Positions 1 through 7,013 of a stretch of DNA of 25,310 nt are shown piece by piece (within the stretch, counting starts at the first letter, position 1; every line of letters begins with the position of its first letter). A program made the position numbers and the translations under genes. Source of the DNA: a virus; the IMG/VR virus record IMGVR_UViG_3300006947_000078, positions 1 to 25,310 of that record. The stretch is one strand, 5' to 3'. Under the pieces are notes generated by a model. That model made no database searches and had not been told where the DNA came from. It saw only the letters and a program-made list of their open reading frames with translations.

Positions 1-338
1 CGTTCTCTACCAGTAAACTCTTTGTCTTTGTATTCATCACCGAGAATTCTAACATCGATACTATACATCTCTAATATGTCAGTAAGATCATCCTCTGTAG
101 CATATACAACTATCTCATCAACATATCTGATAGCCGCAAGTTGTGTATATCGCTCAACGATTGTTTGTATAGGTGAGTTCTTCTCTGGTCGATCCGTAGA
201 AGGGTCGATCTGTAATCCACATATCAAGTAATCACATTGCTCTTTAGCTTCTCGTAACATAGCAACATGACCTGCATGTAATAAGTCGAACGTAGATGCC
301 GTAAAGCCAACTATTGTTCTTGTCTCAGTAGGTCCCAT
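1..338 (-). CDS. Nucleotidyltransferase of the cytidylyltransferase (TagD/RfaE) type, 3' end cut by the window
   Basis: The first 112 residues are visible; the reading frame is open to the left edge of the window, so the C-terminus is missing. The N-terminus reads GFTASTFDLLHAGHVAML (about residues 11-28), which contains the HxGH nucleotide-binding signature (HAGH, residues 21-24) of the nucleotidyltransferase superfamily that includes glycerol-3-phosphate cytidylyltransferase and the RfaE/HldE ADP-heptose domain. A later stretch, RILGDEYKDKEFTGRE, fits the same fold. Such enzymes join CTP or ATP to a phosphorylated alcohol or sugar; the substrate cannot be told here. The ATG at 338 is preceded by GGAGAGAAAC, a good SD site, and overlaps the end of the PMM-like gene by 28 bases, so the two are probably translated together. 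The family call is firm; the specific reaction is open because the C-terminal motif is outside the window. Confidence 0.8.
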   Translation of the reverse strand, partial: MGPTETRTIVGFTASTFDLLHAGHVAMLREAKEQCDYLICGLQIDPSTDRPEKNSPIQTIVERYTQLAAIRYVDEIVVYATEDDLTDILEMYSIDVRILGDEYKDKEFTGRE

Positions 339-1012
339 GTTTCTCTCCAATTCTTAACATTATAAAATTTACTATTGTCTCTCTTTGATATAGCTTGCGA
401 AATCGTGTAGTCATTACCACCTTTCTCACACATATCACCTATAAAGCATAGTATAGCAGGTTTATCGTAGTCTGTCAAGACCTGTTCTTTACCAGAGTTT
501 AGTGGGTAGATATCTATGCCAGTTTCACCTGCGACACTAGCAGTCAAATACGGGTAGTGTTGATTGAACATATCAGCGATGTGTCCACGCTCCATATGAA
601 GTCCTTCGTATTCGGTATACCACTTGCGCTGTTCTGTGTTTGCATTACGACCCACGATACTGAAGTTTACCATACCTGGACGATGCTCGATATGATTGCC
701 AGTGCGTATGCCAAAGCCACTCTGCTCTAACTTCTCTTCTAAGAAATATTGTGCTAACTTAGGCAGTTTCCAGTCATTAGTTCTGATGTTATTATCACCT
801 TCCCAAACATCATTACCAGAACACTGATACACACGCTTACACTTGAAATATATGTAATCGCCAACTTGCTCAATAGTCTTAGCCCTATCGCTACCCGTAA
901 CTAAGCATACATGGTTGTTCTCAACAAATTTAGAGAACCAAACACCAAACTCAGCATCAATTCTGCCTCTGCTCGGTGTTAAAGTTCCGTCCACATCAAA
1001 TAGATAGATCAC
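311..1012 (-). CDS. HAD-family hydrolase resembling eukaryotic-type phosphomannomutase
   Basis: This 233-aa protein is close in length to eukaryotic phosphomannomutases (about 246 aa) and shows their motifs in order: FDVDGTLT (residues 5-12, nucleophile D6 and acid/base D8), VTGSD (38-42), RPGMVNFSIVGR (111-122, the sugar-phosphate loop of the cap domain), GETGIDIYP (162-170) and FIGDMCEKGGND (190-201, Mg binding). PMMs convert mannose-6-phosphate to mannose-1-phosphate for GDP-mannose synthesis. A more general sugar phosphatase is also possible. The start is GTG at 1012, giving VIYLFDVDG with fMet first, about 9 bases after GAGAG. The gene overlaps the upstream 57-aa gene by 17 bases and the downstream nucleotidyltransferase by 28 bases, so a joint sugar-nucleotide or glycan role is plausible but inferred. 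Confidence 0.82.
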   Translation of the reverse strand: MIYLFDVDGTLTPSRGRIDAEFGVWFSKFVENNHVCLVTGSDRAKTIEQVGDYIYFKCKRVYQCSGNDVWEGDNNIRTNDWKLPKLAQYFLEEKLEQSGFGIRTGNHIEHRPGMVNFSIVGRNANTEQRKWYTEYEGLHMERGHIADMFNQHYPYLTASVAGETGIDIYPLNSGKEQVLTDYDKPAILCFIGDMCEKGGNDYTISQAISKRDNSKFYNVKNWRETWDLLRQEQ

Positions 1013-1169
1013 GCTTTATACTCTCAATTTCATCTTTTAGTTTCAGTTTATCAACTTTCATTTTAACGATGTAATGGTCTGGTGCCTTCTCTGCTTCGGC
1101 AGCCTCAATGATAGCATGTTGATGCTTATGCTTTCGCTCTAATGATTCAAGTCTAGCCTCTATCGACAT
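996..1169 (-). CDS. Small helical DUF465 (YdcH)-like protein, 57 aa
   Basis: A complete 57-codon frame fills the space between gp46 and the PMM-like gene. It begins MSIEARLESLERKHKHQH and ends KLKLKDEIESIKRDLSI. The two-helix, strongly charged layout with a HYIVKMKVDKLKLKDEI core resembles the DUF465/YdcH family, small helical-hairpin proteins of unknown function. The ATG at 1169 has AAAGGAC five bases upstream and follows the gp46 stop by 14 bases, which supports real translation. It overlaps the start of the next gene by 17 bases. No function can be assigned. The coding call is fairly safe because of the SD, spacing and family resemblance; the family name is from pattern recognition. Confidence 0.72.
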   Translation of the reverse strand: MSIEARLESLERKHKHQHAIIEAAEAEKAPDHYIVKMKVDKLKLKDEIESIKRDLSI

Positions 1170-1183
1170 ATCTGTCCTTTCTA

Positions 1184-2893
1184 TTATGTTGCAATCCTAC
1201 TGAAGTTCTTTACTTTCTCAAACTTGATGACACTGTGGAATTTATCAAACAACTGGTCACCCTTGTGACTGATAATAAAGATATTGGAGTCAGCCGAGAG
1301 TTCTTCGATTATCTTAAGAAACTCTTCTGTACCAGAGGTGTCCAATGATGAATCCATTATCTCATCCATAATCAATAGATTAGTCGATACAGAGTTGCGT
1401 AACTTAGAAACTGCTCTCCAAGTAAACAGCAACGCTAAATCGATACGCAACTTCTCACCTTCAGAGAAAGATGCATACGAAAACTCATCACGAAATCTAG
1501 ACTTGATCGTCTCGTTGAAGTTCTCATCTAATTCAAACTGAACAAAGAAGTCCATAGCTGATAGATACTTTCCGATCAACTTATTCATAACAGGTACATA
1601 CTGCTTAATGATCCGTGTTTTGATACCACCATCCTTCAGCATAGACGAAACTATACTTAGGGTTTCTTTATCATCAAACAATTGTGTTTGGCTCTTATGA
1701 TGATCGGCAAGCTGAGTCTCTTGATCTTTGATCTCATTACTATCAATAGCAGTGACTTCACTCTCAGCTTCGTCTAACTCAGTCGTAATGTGTCTACACG
1801 AGTTAAGAGCCATCTTATGATTTGCTCTATGACCACTAGCGTCAAGATTCTTAGAGTTAATATCGTCTTCGACAAGATCGATCTCCTTAAGACGCTCTTC
1901 TACTTTTAGACCTCTATGTCCAAGTTCTGTCCTTGCCACTTCGATTTCTTGTGCTTTCGAAGAATTACCGCTAACGGTGTCGGTCTTGAAGTCGTGTTCG
2001 ATGCCCTGCTTGCAAGTTGGGCAGTTGTCATTGTGTTCGTAGAAGTCGATTTCTTTTCGCAGGGACTTGAGTTTGCTGGATAATTCTCCATCTAATGTCT
2101 GTAGCTCCTCTAATTTTTTCTTAGTAACACCCTTGTCGGAGATACCCTTAGTCAACCCCTCTATATCGTCTAGAATAGTATCAATGACAGCCTGTTCGCT
2201 TTCGATAAACGCAATTTGTTCACGTAGCTTCTCTTTAAGCTTAGACACTTCACCCTGCTTAATCTCACGAATGGAATCATTGTGCTTCTTGGATGAATCT
2301 ATTCTATTCTTAAGTAAATCGATCTGGTACTTTATCTCAGTGATCTCAGTCTTGTTAGCAGTAAGCCTATCTTTGAGTAACGTATTCATCACAGTAAAGA
2401 TTTGGATATCTAGCAAGTCTTCGATAACATCTCTTCTCTCACCAGCACGTAACTGCATGAACGGAACAAATGTACTAGCACCTAGAACAACAACTTGACC
2501 AAAAGACTTATAGTTTAACTTAAGGATACTCTCCTCTAGATAAGCTTGATAGTCTCGGGCAGCCGCATCTTGATTCATTAACTCATCGTTCTTCCAAATC
2601 TCAAAGAAGTTTGGCTTGATGCCACGCTTAATAACATACTTAGCACCACTTATGGTAAAGTACGCTTCGACTTCTAGACCCTTACCGTTGATGGAGTTAA
2701 GTAGTTGGTTTTTCTTAATAGTACGAAACGCCTTACCGTATAACGCAAACGTCAATGCGTCTAGCATAGTTGACTTACCTGCACCATTGTCACCAATAAC
2801 AAGAGTTGATTTACTCCTGTTTAGTTGTACTTCGGTCCAAGCATTACCAGTCGATAATATATTTTTATATCGAACTCTCTCAAACAAAATCAT
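1184..2893 (-). CDS. 46: Recombination nuclease subunit gp46 (Rad50/SbcC-like ATPase)
   Basis: This 569-aa SMC-type ATPase is close to T4 gp46 (560 aa). Visible motifs are Walker A GDNGAGKST (34-42), a long central coiled coil, the zinc-hook CPTC (291-294) inside that coil, the ABC signature FSEGEK (476-481), Walker B LLIMDE (506-511) and the H-loop region ISHK (541-544). With gp47 it forms the Mre11/Rad50-type complex that resects double-strand ends to make 3' single strands for UvsX/UvsY-driven recombination and recombination-dependent replication. In T4 it also takes part in host DNA breakdown. Its ATG overlaps the gp47 stop as ATGA, so the two subunits are translationally coupled. It is part of the gp55-gp47-gp46 run that probably starts at the sigma70-type promoter near 4.58 kb. 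All ATPase motifs are intact. Confidence 0.95.
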   Translation of the reverse strand: MILFERVRYKNILSTGNAWTEVQLNRSKSTLVIGDNGAGKSTMLDALTFALYGKAFRTIKKNQLLNSINGKGLEVEAYFTISGAKYVIKRGIKPNFFEIWKNDELMNQDAAARDYQAYLEESILKLNYKSFGQVVVLGASTFVPFMQLRAGERRDVIEDLLDIQIFTVMNTLLKDRLTANKTEITEIKYQIDLLKNRIDSSKKHNDSIREIKQGEVSKLKEKLREQIAFIESEQAVIDTILDDIEGLTKGISDKGVTKKKLEELQTLDGELSSKLKSLRKEIDFYEHNDNCPTCKQGIEHDFKTDTVSGNSSKAQEIEVARTELGHRGLKVEERLKEIDLVEDDINSKNLDASGHRANHKMALNSCRHITTELDEAESEVTAIDSNEIKDQETQLADHHKSQTQLFDDKETLSIVSSMLKDGGIKTRIIKQYVPVMNKLIGKYLSAMDFFVQFELDENFNETIKSRFRDEFSYASFSEGEKLRIDLALLFTWRAVSKLRNSVSTNLLIMDEIMDSSLDTSGTEEFLKIIEELSADSNIFIISHKGDQLFDKFHSVIKFEKVKNFSRIAT

Positions 2894-3956
2894 AAATCAA
2901 TCGCCTCTTTATACAGATCATCTAAAACTCTTTCAACTTTAGACTTATCACCAGTAAACTCTAGGTTCTGAACATACTGCTTCAGAATGGTTAGAGTATC
3001 TTGCGCCTCATCAACCAACTCGCTTTCATCTATAACATCAAGGTTCATGTGATCTTCTACGACTTTGATGTCGCATGGAGCAGATGCTTGAAGCCTATCT
3101 AAGAATAGGTCAAAGATGTAAGGATTACTTTTATTAGATACTATAACTTTAATAAAGGTGTTTGTCAAGTTAGTAGTGTCGAGATGGGCAACATCTTCTA
3201 TAGTCATGTCTGTATCATTGTATACAATCTTATGGAACAGACTGAACGGGTTACGAACATATTCCATTGTGCGAGATTCGGTATCAAACACACTAAAGCC
3301 ACGCTTCTGGTCATGATCCGACCAAGTCATTTCGTACTGTGCGCCTAGATATGAGATATTACCTATTGATGATGGCTGGTGGAAGTGACCAGAATAAACT
3401 GAGTCGAACTTAGCAAACGTGTTGCGGTCCATACCATGATCACATAGATGACCTTTATCCATCTCGTAGCCAGTGATCTCAAAGTGTCCCATAAGAATTT
3501 GCGCTTTGGTGTCAGCCATAGCTTTCATAGACATATCATAGTTCTCTGCACATAGCCATGGAGCAAGCATAATCTTACAACCGTCCATGTCCAACTCTAC
3601 TGGTTTTTCCCAATATAGATGTAAGTTCTGATGACTTGTATTACCGTACAATTGGTTAAGACTATTTACATCATTAGTGTTCTTGAAGTAAGTGTCATGA
3701 TTCCCGGCTATCATATACAGTTCAATGCCTTCGTCTGCACAGACTTTCATGAAGTGATCTTCAAGATTTTTAGCTGTAACGAAGTTGATATATTTCGTCT
3801 GTCTGTAACATCTCCCAAGTGAAATACTGTAGTTATCCCATTCTCACGTAGGTGTGGGAAGAATACTTCACGGTAAAACTTTATCTGATGATCAGCAATG
3901 GCAGTGTTATCATTACGTGCGCCCCAATGCGTATCGTTCAGGATTGCAATCTTCAT
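2890..3956 (-). pseudogene. 47: Recombination nuclease subunit gp47 (Mre11/SbcD-like), interrupted by a one-base frameshift
   Basis: Two adjacent frames together encode one gp47. The first (3747-3956, 69 aa) begins MKIAILNDTHWG with the phosphoesterase D8/H10 motif and GD at 48-49, then leaves frame after DRR and ends at a stop. The second frame carries on from the junction with KYINFVTAKNLEDHFMKV and holds GNHD, GHFEITGY and GHFHQ, the remaining metal-binding motifs. The break lies at 3793-3797, where the minus strand reads CGAAATATATC. One extra A (CGA AAA TAT ATC) restores a single frame of about 355 aa, against 339 aa in T4. The start follows gp55 by three bases with GAGGAC upstream. All active-site motifs survive across the two frames, so a sequencing or assembly error at the A run, or a very recent mutation, is more likely than decay. 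If real, neither piece holds the full active site. Confidence 0.9.
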
Positions 3957-3959
3957 GCT

Positions 3960-4529
3960 CTAGTCCTCTTTTTTAGGATCTTCGTCAATAAACTTCTCTA
4001 GACCCTTCTTGGCTTTCACTTGTTGCTTCTTCTTGTCTTCCATCTTCTTCTCATACGTCCTAACGAAGTCATTCATGTAGTCGTTATTGAGATCGATGTA
4101 AGCTGGTTCACCAGAAGCATCGTCTGCACCATCAGTAGCAGTACCCGTCATAACAGAATTCTCTGTGACTTTATGCTTGATGTAGAGTTGCTTCTTCTCT
4201 TTATCGATACGTCTTAAGAAAGCGTACCAGATAATCTGTGTAAAGTATGCAAATGGATTGTGTGATTTCTCTGGATCAAAATTACCTAGTGCTTGAATAG
4301 CATTCTCTAGACCATCACTAATCATCTCATCTTTGTATGAGTAGCCAGAAAAGTTTGGCTTAGATGCTAGTCTGGTGGATATCTGGTAGATACAGTGACC
4401 AATATAGTTTGGAATCTGTGGTCTTTTATCACCTGAGTCCTCTGCTTCGTTGCACAATTTCTTGTACGCTACGATAGCTTCCAGAAACTCTGGGTTGTTT
4501 ACGTAATTTCGTGTCGCTCGTTTAGCCAT
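3960..4529 (-). CDS. 55: Late-transcription sigma factor gp55
   Basis: This 189-aa protein is close to T4 gp55 (185 aa). The core, residues 62-109, contains GYSYKDEMISDGLENAIQAL and FDPEKSHNPFAYFTQIIWYA, the region-2-like segment typical of gp55 that binds host RNA polymerase and recognises the late -10 octamer TATAAATA. The C-terminus is lysine-rich and holds LEKFIDED (177-184), a hydrophobic-acidic patch that could be the sliding-clamp contact known for T4 gp55; that point is inference. The ATG at 4529 is preferred over an upstream TTG because GAGGTG sits four bases before it. The gene lies directly downstream of a sigma70-type promoter, as expected for a regulator made before late genes. 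Exact TATAAATA sites occur upstream of many genes to its right. Confidence 0.93.
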   Translation of the reverse strand: MAKRATRNYVNNPEFLEAIVAYKKLCNEAEDSGDKRPQIPNYIGHCIYQISTRLASKPNFSGYSYKDEMISDGLENAIQALGNFDPEKSHNPFAYFTQIIWYAFLRRIDKEKKQLYIKHKVTENSVMTGTATDGADDASGEPAYIDLNNDYMNDFVRTYEKKMEDKKKQQVKAKKGLEKFIDEDPKKED

Positions 4530-4562
4530 CAATCACCTCACCTTTTATAACTTATTTACTAT

Positions 4563-4591
4563 AGTATATACAAAAACGTACCGTTTGTCAA
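4563..4591 (-). promoter_or_regulatory. Sigma70-type promoter for the gp55-gp47-gp46 operon
   Basis: On the minus strand TTGACA (4586-4591) and TATACT (4563-4568) are separated by 17 bases, a near-consensus host sigma70 promoter. It lies about 34 bases upstream of the gp55 start. No late octamer is present here, which fits early or middle expression of the sigma factor and nuclease genes. Confidence 0.75.
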
Positions 4592-4635
4592 GACATTATT
4601 AATTTATATTTTATTGAAATAGTACTAGAAAAGAC

Positions 4636-4663
4636 TTGACATGGCTGTGGAATCGTGTATAAT
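4636..4663 (+). promoter_or_regulatory. Rightward sigma70-type promoter opposing all genes
   Basis: On the plus strand a perfect TTGACA (4636-4641) and a perfect TATAAT (4658-4663) are separated by 16 bases. Transcription would start near 4670 and run antisense into the 122-aa gene and uvsW. It is divergent from the gp55 promoter: the two -35 boxes lie in an imperfect 9-bp inverted repeat (4586-4594 and 4633-4641, 8 of 9 matching) around an AT-rich 38-bp centre. A short hairpin AGAGC-TAT-GCTCT (4664-4676) begins just after the -10. No product was recognised. Confidence 0.6.
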
Positions 4664-4687
4664 AGAGCTATGCTCTCAGCAATAGAA

Positions 4688-5056
4688 CTAATGTTTAACA
4701 CTAGACTTAGATTCAATTAACGCTGTGAACACATCTTCTATCGTAGTAGCATCATCATCAGCTAGATTGTCTTCTAGGTTGTAACTATCTTCAGACTGGA
4801 GATCATGTAGTCTCGCAACAAACGTGTCATAGTACTCTGTAGCTTTCTCATTTGCTTTTCCTAAGAACAGGACGTCCTTCTTTTTAAGAGAAACTGAGTT
4901 CTCTTCCGATAGTAACATCCAACTCTTAGCAAAGAATCCGTGTACTGGGTGAATTCGTACTTGTACAGGGTTCTCGATACTAATCTGATCATCGTCTTCT
5001 GATATAGAATTAGCTATCAAGTCTTCACCGTTACTCATTTTGATATGAATCAACAT
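4688..5056 (-). CDS. Unknown 122-aa protein with possible Sm-like barrel
   Basis: The product is not recognised by name. The N-terminal half, MLIHIKMSNGEDLIANSISE followed by QISIENPVQVRI, has the short beta-strand rhythm and the SNGEDLIA / IENPVQV signatures of Sm-like (LSm) or SH3-like barrels; this is inference. The C-terminal third is acidic (LQSEDSYNLEDNLADDDATT) and probably flexible. The ATG at 5056 is three bases after the uvsW stop, and its SD (AAAGGA) lies in the last uvsW codons, so the gene is coupled to uvsW. A conserved small gene between uvsW and gp55 would fit an RNA- or transcription-related role, but nothing proves it. A plus-strand promoter just beyond its 3' end could produce RNA antisense to it. 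Confidence 0.8.
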   Translation of the reverse strand: MLIHIKMSNGEDLIANSISEDDDQISIENPVQVRIHPVHGFFAKSWMLLSEENSVSLKKKDVLFLGKANEKATEYYDTFVARLHDLQSEDSYNLEDNLADDDATTIEDVFTALIESKSSVKH

Positions 5057-5059
5057 AAT

Positions 5060-6514
5060 TTATCCTTTAATACTAACATTATATATACGATACTCAAACC
5101 CCTCATCATTGTATATCTTAACTCTTTCAATGAAGTGCTTGACTGCAAAGTTCTTGTTTGACTTCCATTGTAGATCATCTACTATGTCGTAAAGCGTAGC
5201 TTTACTATTATTATTACTCTTCCGAAGTACTCTACCTATTGACTGCAAGTTTCTTATTTTGGACTTAGACGGACTAGCAAATATAATATTATCCAAACGC
5301 TTAATGTTAACACCAGTACTAAAGGTACCATAACTAGCGAGAATGATATTATCATCATTAGTCTCAGCGAGTCTCCTAACTTCTTCACGATCCTCTGCAC
5401 TGATTCCCCCATAGATGAAATGAACATGCTTGCCTTCTTTCTCAAGCATAGGTAATAGGACTTTACCGTGCTTTTCAACGAACTGAAACAGGATAAGAGT
5501 ATTACCATGCAGAGAGTGAGCAAGATTACGAATATATTTGTTTCTCGATTCATTAGTAACTATCCAGTCGATTTCTTCTTGATAGGTCTTACCTTTATTC
5601 AGCTTTCTAACTGCGTCTGGATACTGTAGAGTGATTGCTGTAATTCCAAACTCTGCGAGTGTGTTATCTTCTATCAGCTTCTTTGTAGTGGTTACTTCAT
5701 ACACTGCACCGAACAAACCTTCAAGCACCAACTTATGCGTCTGTGATCCGTCAAGTGTTCCTGTAAATCCATAGCGATACTTACAATCAATCATTTTCTC
5801 TAATACAGATATCAAAGACTTAGCTTTAAATAGGTGAGCCTCATCTCCTACGACCACATCGAATTTCTCATACCAATCTTTCTTTAACTTGTAAATAGAT
5901 TGCCATGTTGTGATAGTGATCTCAGCGTCAACGTTCTTATCAATGCCGCCTCTGATCTTATGTATATCTAATGGATTACCGTTATTATATTCGATGAAAT
6001 CAGAAGCCATTTGCTCTACAAGTGATGTCGTAGGTACGACAATGATAGTCTTTCTACCCTGTGCCATATGAAAACGTGTTAACATGTAGATGATAAAGGA
6101 TTTACCAGATGCGGTTGGTGACAGCATCAACGCCCTATCTCGTTTAAGTGCGTGTACTACAGCTTCGTTCTGGTACTCTCTAGGCACAAAAGTCGATTCA
6201 AACTCTTTAGCTAACTGCATTCCTGAGTCATCGGGCACATCATTTATCTCATACGTACCAGGGCTAACCTCTACAGGATAATCTCGCATGTTACAGAACT
6301 TTAGAATACGTGGAACGAGACCAGCATATATCATGCCCGTCATAGCATTAAACAATCTTATCTTGCCATCCCAAACTTTGTTACGTACAGAAGGTATGAA
6401 CTTAGCACCTGGTACTTCAAACTCGAAGTGTCCAGATAGCTCCATCTTAATGCCTGGTTCACAGCTTACTCTAACGTAAACATCGTTTACTCGTTCTATT
6501 AATACATTATCCAT
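5060..6514 (-). CDS. uvsW: UvsW-like superfamily 2 DNA/RNA helicase
   Basis: This 484-aa protein matches T4 UvsW (about 500 aa). A small N-terminal domain (about 1-100, with PGAKFIPSVRNKVWDGKIRL) precedes the helicase core: Q-type FVPREYQ (109-115), Walker A SPTASGKS (132-139), DEAH (224-227), motif III TGT (251-253) and motif VI QSIGRVLRKS (424-433). In T4, UvsW unwinds R-loops and branched recombination intermediates, and drives the switch from origin- to recombination-dependent replication. Its ATG overlaps the uvsY stop as TAATG, so the mediator and helicase are translated together. Transcription most likely starts at the sigma70-type promoter at 6981-7009. All helicase motifs look intact. 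Confidence 0.94.
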   Translation of the reverse strand: MDNVLIERVNDVYVRVSCEPGIKMELSGHFEFEVPGAKFIPSVRNKVWDGKIRLFNAMTGMIYAGLVPRILKFCNMRDYPVEVSPGTYEINDVPDDSGMQLAKEFESTFVPREYQNEAVVHALKRDRALMLSPTASGKSFIIYMLTRFHMAQGRKTIIVVPTTSLVEQMASDFIEYNNGNPLDIHKIRGGIDKNVDAEITITTWQSIYKLKKDWYEKFDVVVGDEAHLFKAKSLISVLEKMIDCKYRYGFTGTLDGSQTHKLVLEGLFGAVYEVTTTKKLIEDNTLAEFGITAITLQYPDAVRKLNKGKTYQEEIDWIVTNESRNKYIRNLAHSLHGNTLILFQFVEKHGKVLLPMLEKEGKHVHFIYGGISAEDREEVRRLAETNDDNIILASYGTFSTGVNIKRLDNIIFASPSKSKIRNLQSIGRVLRKSNNNSKATLYDIVDDLQWKSNKNFAVKHFIERVKIYNDEGFEYRIYNVSIKG

Positions 6515-6948
6515 TAGCCACCAACTCTAAATCTCTCCCAGTCTATAATGCTCTTTATTTGAAAGCCTCTGTTACCTATCATCTTAATGATGGCTTCTAA
6601 GTATTCCACTTTTTGTTCTTGTTCACCGATACGCAACCCAGCCTCGATCAGATCATTGTCTGCTTCGATGTATGTTGGTATGTCTTGTCTCAGAATTTTA
6701 AGGGGTTGAGGTTCCCAGCCATACTGCTTCAGCTCGGATACATCTAGGTCACCCTTGTAGTATTCCATCTTGAGCATCTTTAGCTTTTTGTATTCCGCTT
6801 TCATCTTACGTAGGAAATGACCTTCTCCCATATAAAATTTGAAATACTTATTGTGCAGTTTTGGTGTGTTCGAGGCTTCGCTCGATATGTTGATTGCATT
6901 GATTGGACCATCTTTGTCCCATTCTGCAATAATATTCTCTAGTTTCAT
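6514..6948 (-). CDS. uvsY: UvsY-like recombination mediator
   Basis: This 144-aa protein is close in size to T4 UvsY (137 aa). It is helical and charged, and ends with NRGFQIKSIIDWERFRVGG (residues 126-144), which parallels the end of T4 UvsY (SRGFAIKHIQDMRAF). UvsY loads the UvsX recombinase on gp32-coated single-stranded DNA. The ATG at 6948 is preceded by GGAGAGATGA. The gene is first in a uvsY-uvsW-(122 aa) run under a sigma70-type promoter and is directly coupled to uvsW. No uvsX is present in this window. The identification rests on size, the C-terminal match and the position next to uvsW. Confidence 0.87.
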   Translation of the reverse strand: MKLENIIAEWDKDGPINAINISSEASNTPKLHNKYFKFYMGEGHFLRKMKAEYKKLKMLKMEYYKGDLDVSELKQYGWEPQPLKILRQDIPTYIEADNDLIEAGLRIGEQEQKVEYLEAIIKMIGNRGFQIKSIIDWERFRVGG

Positions 6949-6980
6949 TCATCTCTCCATAATTTAAGTATCGTTCTGCG

Positions 6981-7009
6981 ATCATATCACAGGTAGTTAG
7001 TATTGTCAA
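6981..7009 (-). promoter_or_regulatory. Sigma70-type promoter for uvsY-uvsW
   Basis: On the minus strand TTGACA (7004-7009) and TATGAT (6981-6986) are separated by 17 bases. The site lies about 33 bases upstream of uvsY, immediately after the stop codon of the late tube-fold gene. It marks the border between the late structural block and the recombination block. Confidence 0.75.
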
Positions 7010-7013
7010 CTCA

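Noticed and set aside
22-231. Plus-strand frame of 69 codons at the left edge
   Set aside because: It is antisense to the nucleotidyltransferase, whose HAGH motif and SD are clear. The same holds for the other plus-strand frames (for example 2067-2498, 10161-10550, 11435-11821): all lie opposite well identified genes.
1906-2091. Minus-strand 61-codon frame within gp46
   Set aside because: It is an out-of-frame shadow of the gp46 coiled coil that has no SD site or recognisable sequence. Other short minus-strand frames inside gp20, uvsW and the fibre gene were rejected for the same reason.
3787-3800. Programmed ribosomal frameshift in gp47
   Set aside because: The junction CGAAATATATC does not form an X XXY YYZ slippery site, no clear downstream stem was seen, and T4 gp47 has no such feature.
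4670-4720. Plus-strand 16-codon frame just after the rightward promoter
   Set aside because: The ATG would be at or next to the transcript start with no ribosome site, and it overlaps the end of a minus-strand gene.
4869-4878. Palindrome AGGACGTCCT followed by TCTTTTT on the plus strand, a possible end for the antisense RNA
   Set aside because: A hairpin would have only three pairs around a four-base loop, and the bases are explained by the codons for KKDVLFLG in the 122-aa gene.
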